This document shows positions 34,297 through 45,372 of a stretch of 64,000 bases of DNA, piece after piece. The notes beneath the pieces were generated by a model. It had not been told where the DNA came from. It searched no databases and saw only the letters and a list, made by a program, of their open reading frames with translations. This DNA comes from Cryptomeria japonica (Eukaryota > Streptophyta > Pinopsida > Cupressales > Cupressaceae). The DNA is taken from assembly GCF_030272615.1 (NCBI RefSeq), contig NC_081406.1, forward strand, positions 188,526,391 through 188,590,390, given 5' to 3'. The position numbers were made by a program, and so were the translations under genes. Each line of letters opens with the position of its first letter. Positions within the stretch are counted from its first letter, which is position 1.

Positions 34297-34888
34297 GATA
34301 GTAGTAGAGAGTGACACAGAGCAGAGAAAGTGTGAGAGAAGATCCGACAAAGAAAAAGTTGAGTTGAAGAGAATTCAGAAAGAGAGAACTAAGATCCGGT
34401 AGAGAAGAAGCAGTGTGACAAAAAAGAGTTCAACCGACAGAGTGAATAGTTTGCAGAGGTTACAAAACTCATTTGTAATAAGGTGCTTATCATTGTATTG
34501 ATTTTTATCTCATTGTATGTCACTGAGTGGGTGCTTGGTATAGGGGTTGGTGCTCCTTTTGCTGATGCTCATAATTGATTAGGGGTTGGTGCTCCTTTGG
34601 GTAGGTGCCCATAAATTGATAGGGGTTGGTTCTCCTTAGGTTGGTTCCCTAAACATTGTAAAACTGTTATTTCATTGTGAGGCTGGATTGGAGTAGTAGA
34701 TCTCTAGCAGCATTTCTCACAGAGGTTTTTCCCATATTGGGTTTTCCTCGTATATCCTGTGTTATGTGATGTGCTTTTGTGTGTGATTGCTTGCTAGTGT
34801 TTTCATTATTCTACCGGTTGCACACACAAGTTGAAATTTTTTATAATCATTGATTCACCCCCCTCTCAATAATGTCTTGTGTTCTACA
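34297..34888 (+). mobile_element. CopA 3' LTR, right part
   Basis: It resumes the LTR from the second GATAG copy (34297-34301) and matches 16375-16927 of the 5' LTR to the end GTTCTACA. It has one more GGGGTTGGTGCTCC unit of about 50 bp (34534-34625) than the 5' LTR. Confidence 0.9.
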
Positions 34889-35122
34889 CATTTTTCATCT
34901 TAGATTCAGTTAGAGCACTCAACAATACTTCCTTAGCTCTAATATTGCATTCAACTTCATTTATCTCATTCAGAGTAGGACCATTCACATGAATGGTATA
35001 CTTGTTTTTAGTAATAGTCCAATAAGTTCACTAATGCATCTCAAGTGACACTCCATGCTATTCTTCCAAAGAGAGTAGTTAGTGACATCAAATCTCGGAC
35101 TATCCTTCTTGTAGGTTGCCAT
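34889..35122 (-). pseudogene. Copia gag N-terminus (CopB)
   Basis: The minus-strand ATG at 35122 starts MATYKKDSPRFDVTNYSLWK, then ECHLRCIS. After a one-base frame loss come YWTITKNKYTIHVNG and RAKEVLLSALTESKMK, a typical start of copia UBN2 gag. It continues at 15298 on the other side of CopA. The primer site AATTGGTATTAGAG lies upstream at 35166-35177. Confidence 0.85.
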
Positions 35123-35177
35123 CCCGAATCACCTCAAGTAGTCAGTGTTCTTTGGAGGAACCTTCTCTAATACCAAT

Positions 35178-36550
35178 TGATGAAATAGGGAAAACAACTA
35201 AGAGGGGAGGTGAATCATTTGACTCCAAAAACCTACACAACTTGAACTTATTCTTAGATCTAATAATTAAACATGAAAGCATAAATCAACAACACGTCAT
35301 AAACACACATAACACCAAGATTTTTGATGTGGAAACCCTGCTAGGGGAAAAATCATCGTGAGAACACATCCACAATATGAGTATACTTTGTTAGAAGTAT
35401 AAAAGTATTACAATAGGGAACACACATGCATTCAAGCACACTACCTAGAGCTTACTGCTCAAAAACAAAAAGGGCTACAACCCAGGGAAGGCTCAATGCC
35501 TTACAAACAAATTTAGATCACATCCAAAAGTAATGAACTGGGAAATAACATCTCCTTAATGCTTGTTATAGTTCCGGTTAAGCACATGGAAACTTTCTCT
35601 TCTTCACACTTCTTCTCCGCCTTCAAAATATTAATACATTATTTGCACATATACTCACTCTCATCCAAAAACACACTCAAATAAAAAGATATTACATTTA
35701 CTTATACATGACATAGATCTTGGAAAGATCAACAAGGTCGACCCAACACGCATAAAACAATTGTAATTATATAGTTGTTGATCAGATACAAATTATCACA
35801 TGTAGACCAAAACAATTTCGGCTAAGACATAGCATGGACCCAAATCATCACCTTGAACACAAAACACCTCCAAGAATTATGCATCGAACATCCGCAACAC
35901 ACTACAATCATCCGATCGGCCAAAAACATGAAGAACACTAACACACCAGAGAAAAATCATCAATTACAAGCTCAACGATCAATGTGAACCACCAACACAA
36001 AAGGGCACATGATCTAGAAACATCCCAAACATCATGAATTACCAAAGCAACATCCATACCAACACGAATTACTAGAATGATCAACATCTTCATACCGAAC
36101 CTCAAGAACACTAACTGCAAATACTGTCAACCTTGAAAAATAACTTGCAGACCCCCAAACCATGAACCACTTGATTTGAAGATACACATCAACATCCCAA
36201 ACATACTTCCAAATTCGCAGATCAAGATATTACAGTGCAAAGCAATGCGGATCAAAATACATACACTCTGTCACCATTGAACAACTGAAAAAACTAGCCA
36301 CAACACGGATACCCATAACTCAATCAAATTTTCATGCAGATCTCTGAAAATTGCACTGAAACATCTATACACAACCCTCTACAAACCCTTTAATCCACAA
36401 ACTCTGACCTTCATCATGTTGACTACGTTGAACAAACTAACTCACTAAACTTCACTGCATCATTGTCACAGTCAGATAAATATGTTGACATCAATGACAA
36501 CACATCTCTCAAATATCTCTCAAGCACATATTTTTAGTATACTTCCAACA
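35178..36550 (-). mobile_element. Copia LTR of CopB (minus orientation)
   Basis: On the minus strand it starts TGTTGGAAGTATAC at 36550. It has GTGTTGTCATTGATGTCAAC, a CACGATGATTTTTCCC block near 35357, and TGATTCACCTCCCCTCTTAGTTG near 35200. It ends TTTCATCA next to the primer site. Length 1373 bp. Outside its 5' end (36551-36560) lies a polypurine-like GGTGGAGAT on the minus strand. Confidence 0.85.
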
Positions 36551-38219
36551 ATCTCCACCATTAAATAGGTTTTTCTAATGCTCATAGTACCTTATATGAA
36601 AATATGTAGTAATTTTTTTGAGGAATTACCAATTGAGTGATTTGTAATGATAAATTTGTGCTAGTTGTTATTTTGGTCATAAGGCTTAGTTTTGGTTGCA
36701 CAAATTTTAGATGGAACAAACATCTTGTTGGGATATCTTGTTCATGTTTACAAATTGAATTATACTATCATACAAATGTGCATGAACATTGTATTTTTTT
36801 AAATTTTTTATTATTGTCAAAATCACATAACCCAAAATTTTAAATTTATTTAAATTGACTCTATTAGCAAGGCTTATTTGAGATAAAAAAAATTCATTCA
36901 TTAATTTCTATAGTATCTTATTCATGCACATGTTTATCAAAATAGTCTTCCTCTTCAAGGAAATCTTCAATTTGATTTATGTGATCAATATGACATGCAT
37001 TATATTTTTGTGTATTCATGTGCTTCCATTTATTAATGATTTCTTCTTTGTTGAGGCCTATATCTCTATCTATTTGTCATAAATGTTTATATATAGAAGT
37101 AATCGACTCCAACAAAAAGCTTCTCTTGGAATACTATAGAACTATGAAAATATTTGAACTGTTGTTTTTTTATTTTCTATCTTTTCATTTGGATCCATTA
37201 TTAAAAGTAGCATACATGAATGATCTTGTGAATTCGATTAGTGTTACCATTTCTAGGTGAAATGGGAAGTGCATGTAGGATTGTATCTCACTACCTTCGA
37301 TTATTTTCTTTCTAGGTGATGAAACACCTTTTTACCAACATTCAATGATAATTGTTTTTACAAATCACAAGATGTTTTTTCTTTTGTAAAATATGACATG
37401 TTTTTTATGCTCCTCTATCTCTTTCTATAACAATCTCTGCAATAAATTTTTGATATGCTTTCAAAGCCTAGTCTTCTGATCTTTAATTTGGGTATATTCT
37501 TGCCAACATATTAACACAATTATCTAATTTTCTTCCAACTTTAGATGCATACTTAGAAATGTATTTGAGAACAAGTAGTCATGAGATGATGGTTTAACAA
37601 TCTGTATTAGATCTCCATATTGAGAGCGTCTCTAGGTTATGAATGTTTAACCTAAATTCATTTCTTGATAGTTTGTAAGATCTATTCCTTAATTCATTGC
37701 ATGTATAGTTTATGCATTCTTTTCATAGAGCTTTGTATCTACATTCTACATGTTTCTCTTTCTTACATGGGCAATTCCTCTCACTACATTAAGTGTGTCT
37801 TGGTACATAATTTATTTATTCTTCATAATCATTGTAGGGATTGATCGAGAATATTTTAGATGTATTTAGTATACATGGATCATCCATTGGAACTCTATGA
37901 ATTATGTTCTTAATATAATATTGTGGAAATGGGGCTCACTAGCCTAAACATAATATATTTGTGTTCTTAATATATAATGTAGAAATCAAACCCAATCCCA
38001 TCAATTACATTGAAGAACAACCAATAGGCCCAACTAAAATCATAAAATATGATGCAAATATCAAACTAGCTAAATTAGTCTGGGGAAGAGCATTTTGTCA
38101 ACACATTAATAAAGATGTTAAACCTCAAAATGGTCAATGAGTTGCTAGATATGCTAAGGCACTAAATGGTCAACTCATTGAAAAAAAGTTGTTTAAAAAT
38201 GTGAGCACACTGTGTATTA
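36551..38219. other. AT-rich non-coding stretch
   Basis: No coding motif is recognised on either strand; the short ORFs are AT-rich and featureless. It may be an old decayed element or intergenic DNA. Confidence 0.4.
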
Positions 38220-38345
38220 AGCTTGCACTACATAACACAAGCACATCATATAACATGCTCTCGCTATAGAAAGTGGGCACATTGTATAGCATTCTTGCAT
38301 TGCATAATGCGAGCATGTTATGTTACATGTAACGTGCTTGTATTT
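38220..38345. repeat. Short imperfect inverted and direct repeats
   Basis: CACTACATAACACAAGCAC..., GCATTGCATAATGCGAGCATG and AGCATGTTATGTTACATGTAACGTGCT form overlapping imperfect inverted repeats, including the perfect palindrome GTTACATGTAAC near 38323. No gene seen. Confidence 0.5.
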
Positions 38346-38929
38346 CTCAATTTTTTTTTTCCAATTTTGGCTTCAAAATTGATTTGGACAACAAACCTAA
38401 AGGCCTGGACTATTAACTTGCCCCAATTTGACACATTTTTCACTTTCATTACTATTAATTCAACTTGCACATCATCAAGTTTGTAGACACATTATATATA
38501 TATGGTTCATCATGAACTTTTGCTATAAAACATTTTCGGTGTATAATTTTCATAATTTGATAAAATAAACATATCAATTCTTTTTTTTGTTCTAGGTGTA
38601 AAAATTGTTTATTATGTGATGCATGTTAAAAAGGGATATTAAAGATTAATTAGTATAATTTTTTCATAATCCAACACACACACAGACACACAAATCTACT
38701 TTCTAATCTTTTTTCATCACTATTCTTTATAGATAGGATTTTGTGTTGGATCATTTGATAGGAATCCAAAGATAGAGAGAAACAAAAAAATATCATGCTA
38801 TTGTTCCAGTCTTAGGTTAGCTTCCCTAACCTACCACCCAATTATGTCTTATCTCTAGACTTAATTCTTCCTCGAGGCTAATGCCACCCTTCCAAAGGGT
38901 GATATTGAGTAGTTGAGGTAATCCTACTA
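38346..38929. other. AT-rich intergenic DNA
   Basis: No gene, RNA or repeat boundary is recognised; a short ACACAC run lies at about 38680. Confidence 0.4.
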
Positions 38930-39130
38930 TTATATACACATGTACACACAATATATATACATATACATCGACATGTATGCATATACATGTACATGTACAA
39001 TACATATACATATATACATACACATACATATACAATACATACACATATATATATACATGTATACGTATATGTATATACATATATTGATGTGTGTATGTAT
39101 AGACGTATCTATACATATATATATAAAATA
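38930..39130. repeat. TA/CA/TG microsatellite
   Basis: About 200 bp of TACA/TATA/CATG runs. The Tyr/Ile-rich ORFs on both strands are repeat artefacts. Confidence 0.9.
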
Positions 39131-39344
39131 AAAATTAAAGAAAATAAAAAAATTATCCTACAATCTAATTCAAAAACAAGATGATCAACATTATAGATTA
39201 AAATTTGATATCACGAAATAATATCTTTCGAATATTAAAAAATACAAATGCCCAAATACAGACATATGGCCATCGAATTTGGGCCGGTTGCCAGCCATTT
39301 CTCCCGTCAAATAAACATCTAAAATTGTGTAAACGGTCGTCAAT

Positions 39345-39350
39345 TTTATT
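39345..39350 (-). terminator. Candidate poly(A) signal of the JAZ gene
   Basis: AATAAA on the minus strand, about 260 nt downstream of the JAZ stop codon. It is a plausible 3' end signal, chosen by position only. Confidence 0.4.
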
Positions 39351-39609
39351 CAAAACTTAAAAAGTAGCACTAACAACAATAAATCTCCTCTGACTGGTTT
39401 GTACTTTCATCGTGGGAAGTGTTGCGTCAAAGTTAAGCGAGGAATTAAAAACCAAATTTTATAAAAATACCAAACAACTGAGAGCGACCCAGTCCAAAGC
39501 TACACAAAAACTGAGAGTTTCTGGATTACTAACATTTGTCACAAAGGCCAGCTATTACAAACAAGACTGTACAAGGTTTTAAAAGATTTCATTTTCAGAG
39601 TGAAAAACT

Positions 39610-42600
39610 CTAGTTAGCCTGTAAAGAAGGCAAGGAAGAGGTGGGATGTGGATGTGGACTTGGCTTTACGTTTTCTTCTCTTGCATGGGGAGCTTTCGCA
39701 TGCCGCCTACAAAAGCATTGCATATTATAAGAAAAGTTTGTGTTTTCAGAATTAAAATTATAAATAATACATAAGCATTTCTGTGTTTGGCGTACCTGTC
39801 CTGGCGCTTCTCCAGAAAGCGTTGCAAAGATTGCTTCCTGGCAATTGGAAGATCTGCTGTGCATTTCAAATAGATGTTATTCACAGCTAAAAAATATGTG
39901 TATAAATTTTATTTTCATACTTGGAGTTAAAGAGAGTTCTTGGATAAATTTGTGTGAGACAGAGTAGAGGAAAAATATGAAAAAGATTGCAAATTTATGT
40001 ACAACATAAATATGTATCATTCCATCCATCAAAATATAAGATCGTTTTAAAAAGATTATTAGTTATTTGTATTTATAAATATATTTATCTTTTTTTAATA
40101 ATTTATATGTAATTAACATTTAATAATTTTGAGTTTCTAAATTTGAATGTGCCTCTGTTTTTTATCAATATTTCAATTCATACTCTATGATTTTCTTCTC
40201 TAACTCACTATTCTGATAGTAAAAACCTTATATCTATAATTTAAACATAAACATTTATTAGATCTATAATAAATTAGTGTTAATAACTGATATTAATATT
40301 TAATTTTTATATTTAAATAATTTCTTATATTTTAAACAGCTCTCTTTATAATTTCTCTCGCCTTAATAAACTGACTAAAAAATTAATACAGATTTATCGA
40401 TTACTCCTCTTTTTCTATCTCCTAGCAGTACTGTACTTTACTGTGTGGTGCCTGAGAATGGAACTATGATCCTAGTAATATGATTAGACGCCACGCAAGG
40501 AATATGATTCTGTGTATTTTTTTTTAAATCCGCACATGCTAAAATTTTAAAAGAGATAGACACGAATGATGTTATTGGTGGAACCCTTCTGGCTCTTCCA
40601 TTTAGGAATTATTCTCTGCAGTCTGTGCTCTGGACCAGCAAGCTGGATGCAATTTTAGCAAGATTGTATTTAAAATTGATATACAATGAATATAAATTAA
40701 CTAATATTTATTATTCTTTTTGGTTAAAAAATCCATATACCTTGCTGGATAGATAAAGTTCATTTAAATGGTCATAGTTATGTTAGTTTGCAAGACAAAT
40801 CTGTTTTGCACATGATGATAAATAATGGTTCAACATTTTTTTTAAATTAAATATAGTAGTTTGATTGTGTGATTTTTTTTATTACATCTATAATCTATCG
40901 TTAACATTAAGATGTAGATACCAAAATCCAAAAAATGCGATCTAAACTCTCCATTAAAAAATATTAATAATAAATTTAAAAACATCTCATTTAGTAAAAA
41001 CAGTGTAAACTGAGAAAAAAAGAAAAAAGAAAAGTAGTGTAAAACAAGACAATTTATGGAATAAATAAGAGTTGTTTTGCCTCATACCTGAGACCTTGCG
41101 AGTAGGCTGATTGTAAATCGCTAACGAAACTGATTTTTCCGGTGGAGGCTGTGACCGAAAATTACCATTATTCCCACTGCTTGCCAGTAACATGATGGCC
41201 TGTGCCTGAAATCTCAACAAAGATTTTAATAAATAAAATAGTTTATAGCACACAAAAGTATGTATTATTTCTGATTTTGACTCTGTGATTTGTTTGGTAA
41301 AGTTTCAAATGGATCATGGAATCCGATTTGAAGATTGGAGGGAAATCACTTTGAAGCTTGGAGGGAAAAAAATTTGATATGAAATACGAGGAAAACATTT
41401 ACAGACAAAATCAGAAGTAATATTTTTTATTTTTGGATGATGGATCATCGGCAGACAAAAGATCAACTCATCTAAAAAAAATTTCCTACAAACGGTAGAA
41501 TATACACACCTTATCTGCAGAAAGATCATCATATACGTTTACCATTCCGTCATAGAAAATGGTCAACTGAGCAGTAGCCCCAGATTGCTTCTCTGGAACG
41601 GCAGATCCAGCCGCCCTAGCAAAATAATAATAATATATTGACTTTTACAAAGTTATTCGTTTAAATCAAACTAAAGATTACCTCGCCGAAAAAAATCCTT
41701 CATCGCATAAGACTTTTCTTTCCTTAAAACTTATTTTCTAACTCAATTTGAAAAATCTTTGCAGGTCTCTTCAATATTTTAGTACCTTAGTAGCGGCTGC
41801 AACAACCCTTCCATATCTGGTTGTCTCTGTTGTAATCCTGCAAAAAGCATAGGTATGACTGAACCAAAACCAGATTGCTGGCGACGCAGATTCTTTGATT
41901 TAAAACTTTCTTCACCACTGCCGGAAGACAGAGCCAACTGAGTTGCTGGATTAGAGTCAGCCATGAGCTTCATCCAGGAAGAGGAACCAGCCTCGCCTGT
42001 ACATATAAACTCTCAGATGCTCTAGCTATTCAGAAAAAAATCAAACTTTAACAACTATTTTATGTTAACTACATGAAAGATCTACGGATATCTCTAAATT
42101 TTAACTTTGTAAGACAAATTTCATCAAAATTTGAAGGGATCTGTTGACCTGTACGAATAATAAGAAGCGATAAATATTTTCCTCAATATGCTAAAGAGAT
42201 TTTTTAGCAATTATTCTTTGTTCACAGTCCATGAATTAAGAAATACTGATATTTCTGAATTCTAACTTTGTAAAACAAATTTTATCAAAATTTGACAGGA
42301 TCTGTTGACCCAAGAAATATTTTCCTCAATATGCTAAAGAAGTATTTTAACAATTACTGTGTTCACAGTCCATAAAAGATATACTGATATTTCTGAATTC
42401 TAACTTTGTAAAACAAATTACATCAAAATTTGACAGGATCTGTTGACCTGTACGAATAAAAAGAAGTAAGAAATATTTTCCTCAAAATGCTAAAGAAATC
42501 ATGTAAAAGCACTAGCCTACCTAGTCCTCTTTCCTCCTCCATTGATCATCCTTTTCCATGAAAACTTGAAATGAAGAAACGAAACAAAAGCTTGAGAAAT

Positions 42601-42768
42601 ACCAGTAGTGAAAAAATGAAAAGCTTGAGAAATACCAGTAATAGTACAAGAGGCACGCTGTTTGTCCTTAGAATTTTCTTTTGATTCTCCAATCATGGCT
42701 TCCTCTTTACCCACAGACACTTCTCTTTCATTACTCTTTTCAGCATTTCCGAGAGCAAGAAAATCCAT
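39610..42768 (-). CDS. JAZ: JAZ / TIFY jasmonate-signalling repressor, six exons, intact
   Basis: Minus-strand exons 42768-42636, 41996-41786, 41615-41510, 41205-41088, 39886-39796 and 39706-39610 join with GT-AG introns and matching phases into 252 codons (251 aa) without a stop. An in-frame TAG 12 nt upstream supports the start (MDFLALGNAEKS). The ZIM domain (about residues 125-155) has QLTIFYDGMVNVYDDLSADK then AQAIMLLAS. The Jas motif near the C-terminus reads DLPIARKQSLQRFLEKRQDR then RHAKAPH. JAZ proteins are nuclear repressors. They bind MYC transcription factors through the Jas motif, recruit corepressors through TIFY, and are degraded by SCF-COI1 when JA-Ile binds the LPIAR degron. 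The last intron splits the Jas motif, as in many JAZ genes. Oddities: the usual final PY of the motif is PH, and no clear LxLxL EAR motif is seen. This is the only intact host gene in the window. Confidence 0.95.
42086..42500. repeat. Three diverged tandem units in JAZ intron 1
   Basis: A block with AACTTTGTAA(A/G)ACAAATT, TCAAAATTTGA..GGATCTGTTGACC and AAATATTTTCCTCAA(T/A)ATGCTAAAG occurs three times. TGTTGACC lies near 42142, 42303 and 42442, so the periods are about 161 and 139 bp. Each unit carries TTGACC, the W-box core bound by WRKY factors. Confidence 0.85.
42583..42639. repeat. Short duplication copying the exon 1 splice donor
   Basis: AAGCTTGAGAAATACCAGTA occurs twice, 36 bp apart, just inside JAZ intron 1. 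On the minus strand each copy reads TACTG/GTATTTCTC, so a second donor-like site lies downstream of the one used. Confidence 0.75.
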
Positions 42769-42910
42769 ATGGAGGTGTACCTAATTCAGAAATTACAAAG
42801 AAAATGCTAATTCTGCTTGTTCCAGCCGATCTTTGGCGAGAATTTTTACCTCTTTGTGAAAAGCTGTTTGCAGAAGAAAAGTTGAACTACTGGTTTGGCA
42901 GTATTTCCAG

Positions 42911-42916
42911 CACGTG
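42911..42916. promoter_or_regulatory. G-box CACGTG upstream of JAZ
   Basis: A perfect CACGTG lies 143 nt upstream of the JAZ start codon, and a related AACGTG lies at 43072-43077. MYC2-type bHLH factors bind these and activate JAZ genes in a feedback loop. Role here inferred from position. It could lie in the 5' UTR. Confidence 0.6.
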
Positions 42917-43099
42917 GGAAATAACTGGTGACCTAAACAATTTCTTCGTACGCCAAAAAAAATTAATTGTTCACTATTGTTTAAAGCACGCGGTGAAATA
43001 GATAAAGTGGGGCCTGCCATGTAGAAAGAGATGCTTCCCATTTTCTCACGGCTCCCGAGATAACGTGTTGTAAGGGACATAATTTCTTTATCGACAAAG

Positions 43100-43840
43100 A
43101 TGTAAAAATAAACAATGTTGGAAATGTCCACATGTTTAAATACAGATGGAAGACTTGGAATATATATATATTGAAAATAATAATTTATTGTAACAAGTGA
43201 TGCTTAATATTTGTCTATACTCTTCCTAATATGTTTAAAATATAATAATTACTATATTTATCCTTTGAAATATAACTTTTGTATTTGTTATACTATGAAA
43301 GGGTACATTTATATATAAATAAATTATATATATCTTCAAGATTATATAAAGGTTTAATATATACATATATAAAATTATATATTGCTTAGAGATTTTTCAT
43401 TTTTGTAAAATTTTGTGTACTCAAATATTTATCAATTAAATGAATTATTCAACAATTTTTTTATTTTTTTTTCAAATTAGAAATTTTTTCTCATTGTAGT
43501 TGAGTTGATTATATTAATTCTTTAGTTGTCTCGATCTCGTCCTTAAGTATATAAATTCATTATTCTATTTATTATTGGGACAACTATAATTATGCATTCA
43601 ACAATTCTATTTTGTCAATTTCATCATGCATCAATGCATCAAGTAAGTCCATTCTATCAAATTTATTGCTCATCAATATTATGCCATTAAAATTGCATGT
43701 GCCCAACAAATCATACTTTCTTGATGTTTGCAAATGATAATGGATGAAAAGTGGATGGGGATGCTTGAATTTAGAGATATCTCATGGTGGATAATTGTTG
43801 AAAGAATTTCCCAAAGATTAAGGAGGGAATTTATGAATAA
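43100..43840. other. AT-rich intergenic DNA upstream of JAZ
   Basis: TATATA runs near 43160 and 43310-43390; no gene or element end recognised. Confidence 0.4.
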
Positions 43841-43868
43841 GATGGAGGTAGTTAGAATGTGAATGGCT

Positions 43869-44108
43869 AGGATTGACTTACTAGATTTAATATTTTCTTT
43901 TTGCCATGAGAGGAATAAGAAACACGTGCATCTAGTGAGGCTAGATTCTTGGATTTGTTGCAGGGAATAGTGGAACCATAAGGACTGGTTAGGATTGACT
44001 TACTAAATTTAATGTTTTTTTTACTATGAGAGGAATAAGAAACATGTGCATCTAGTGAGGCTAGATTCTTGGGTTTGTTGGAGGGAATAGTGTAACCATA
44101 AGGACAAG
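43869..44108. repeat. Tandem duplication, about 122-bp period, two copies
   Basis: AGGATTGACTTACTA...AACCATAAGGAC appears at 43869-43990 and again from 43991. It shares the GAGGAATAAGAAACA(C/T)GTGCATC and GAGGCTAGATTCTTGG blocks. Non-coding. Confidence 0.9.
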
Positions 44109-45372
44109 TGTTCTTAGGTGCCCATAATTCTTGGATGGTGTTGACAAAATGTAGGCAATTAAATAATAATATTACTTAATTATCTTAGCCACATGCATGA
44201 GATGAAAAATAAGTGGGATATGATAATTATTTGCTCATTTATTTGATTTATTATGAGGAGAAGAAACCTTTTTAATTAAATAATAACAAATATTTAATTA
44301 TGGAACCTTACGTTAAGGGGAATTATACTAGGTGATGAAATCAACTAGATAATGGGAATAGGATGTGGGTTATGGATTTGATTGATTATGCCTATGAATT
44401 TTTTGAAGTGACTATATTTTGCCCCTCTTTGATATAATATAGCTAATTGACATTGTGTCAAAGAAGATTAAAAGGTAGCGTGGGATAGAATGAAGCTTTG
44501 GTAAAAAGTTGTCCCGATCACTTAGGGATGGCAAGTGATGCCCCCTCAATAGAGGTGTTGGAAAAAATAAAGACCATTATATCTCTCAAGAAAAGACAAG
44601 GGAGGATAGAAAAAATGTGTCATGGTGTATAAAAGATGACTTGAGAGAAATCATGTTCGGATGATGTATATTCCATGAGGATAAACTATATGATGGGCTA
44701 GGATTGGGCATATTGATTAATGTCGCAAGGATGACTAGATGATAATATTTTAGATTGCATGGATGCACATGCTAGATGATGAAATTGAAAAAGAATGTAA
44801 TGCAACAAGATGACACATGATTAGGATAATGGGTGAGATTAAATAAGAAGATGACTGATGGAAATATGTTGTCATGGTATCTTCATTTGAAAAGAGCAAC
44901 CTTTATTTTGTTGTAGCACTTAGCATTATGCACCATGATGTAAGGGATCATGAGGATGATGTGCAATGTGCATATGGACTAAAAAACAAACAAAGAAGCT
45001 GCAAATAGCTTAGTGATCTAAGAGAGACAATAGATCATTAACACATCATCATATGAATGATGAGGAAAACCATGATAGTGTGATGGATGGAACAATAGGG
45101 ATACAAGCAACAAAATAACACAAAGAAAAAAACAGAGAAAAGAGAAGAAGCTTAGAAATAGCATAGTGTGCCAAAAACATGATGTCATAGGCATGTTGAC
45201 ACATGAATGATAAGGATAACTATGACAATGTAAGGAATCGATCACTAGGACTAGATGCAATAAAACAAATATAAAAAAGAAAAAGAAAAAGAAAAATATG
45301 ATAATAAAAAGTGGCACAAAAGGACAAAAATAAGCAATCAAATGATTAAAAGCATCCAGAAAACACAAAGGT
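44109..45372. mobile_element. Decayed Gypsy-like LTR tail and internal fragment
   Basis: At about 44413, ATATTTTGCCCCTCTTTGATAT followed by TGTGTCAAAGAAGATT resembles the end-of-LTR junction at 51920-51970 (ACATTTTGCCCCTCTTTGAAG). AT-rich ATTAAATAATAA text precedes it. The rest (44500-45372) has GATGA/CATGATG-rich non-coding sequence with two near-repeats of ATCATATGAATGATGAGGA/ACACATGAATGATAAGGA (45050, 45205). Borders unknown. Confidence 0.4.

Larger units (their letters stand above)
15299..34888 (+). mobile_element. CopA: non-autonomous copia element with nested insertions
   Basis: The full element consists of a 5' LTR (15299-16927), internal region and 3' LTR (19774-20831 plus 34297-34888). 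The LTR ends are TGTTGG...TTCTACA. Flanks are GATTT (15294-15298) and CATTT (34889-34893), a 5-bp target duplication with one later change. Without the 13.47-kb insertion in its 3' LTR it would be about 6.1 kb. The LTRs differ by tandem-repeat copy number and many point changes, so the insertion is old. Confidence 0.9.

Noticed and set aside
37018-37260. 80-codon ORF in AT-rich DNA
   Set aside because: No motif, no splice context, composition as expected by chance.
38223-38486. 87-codon ORF near palindromic repeats
   Set aside because: Repeat-derived Cys/His-rich peptide without recognisable domain.
42681-43001. Plus-strand 106-codon ORF overlapping JAZ exon 1
   Set aside because: It is antisense to the JAZ exon and promoter and has no motif.
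45018-45368. Minus-strand 116-codon Phe/Leu-rich ORF
   Set aside because: Low-complexity A/G-rich DNA read in reverse; no motif, and it ends at a copia LTR.
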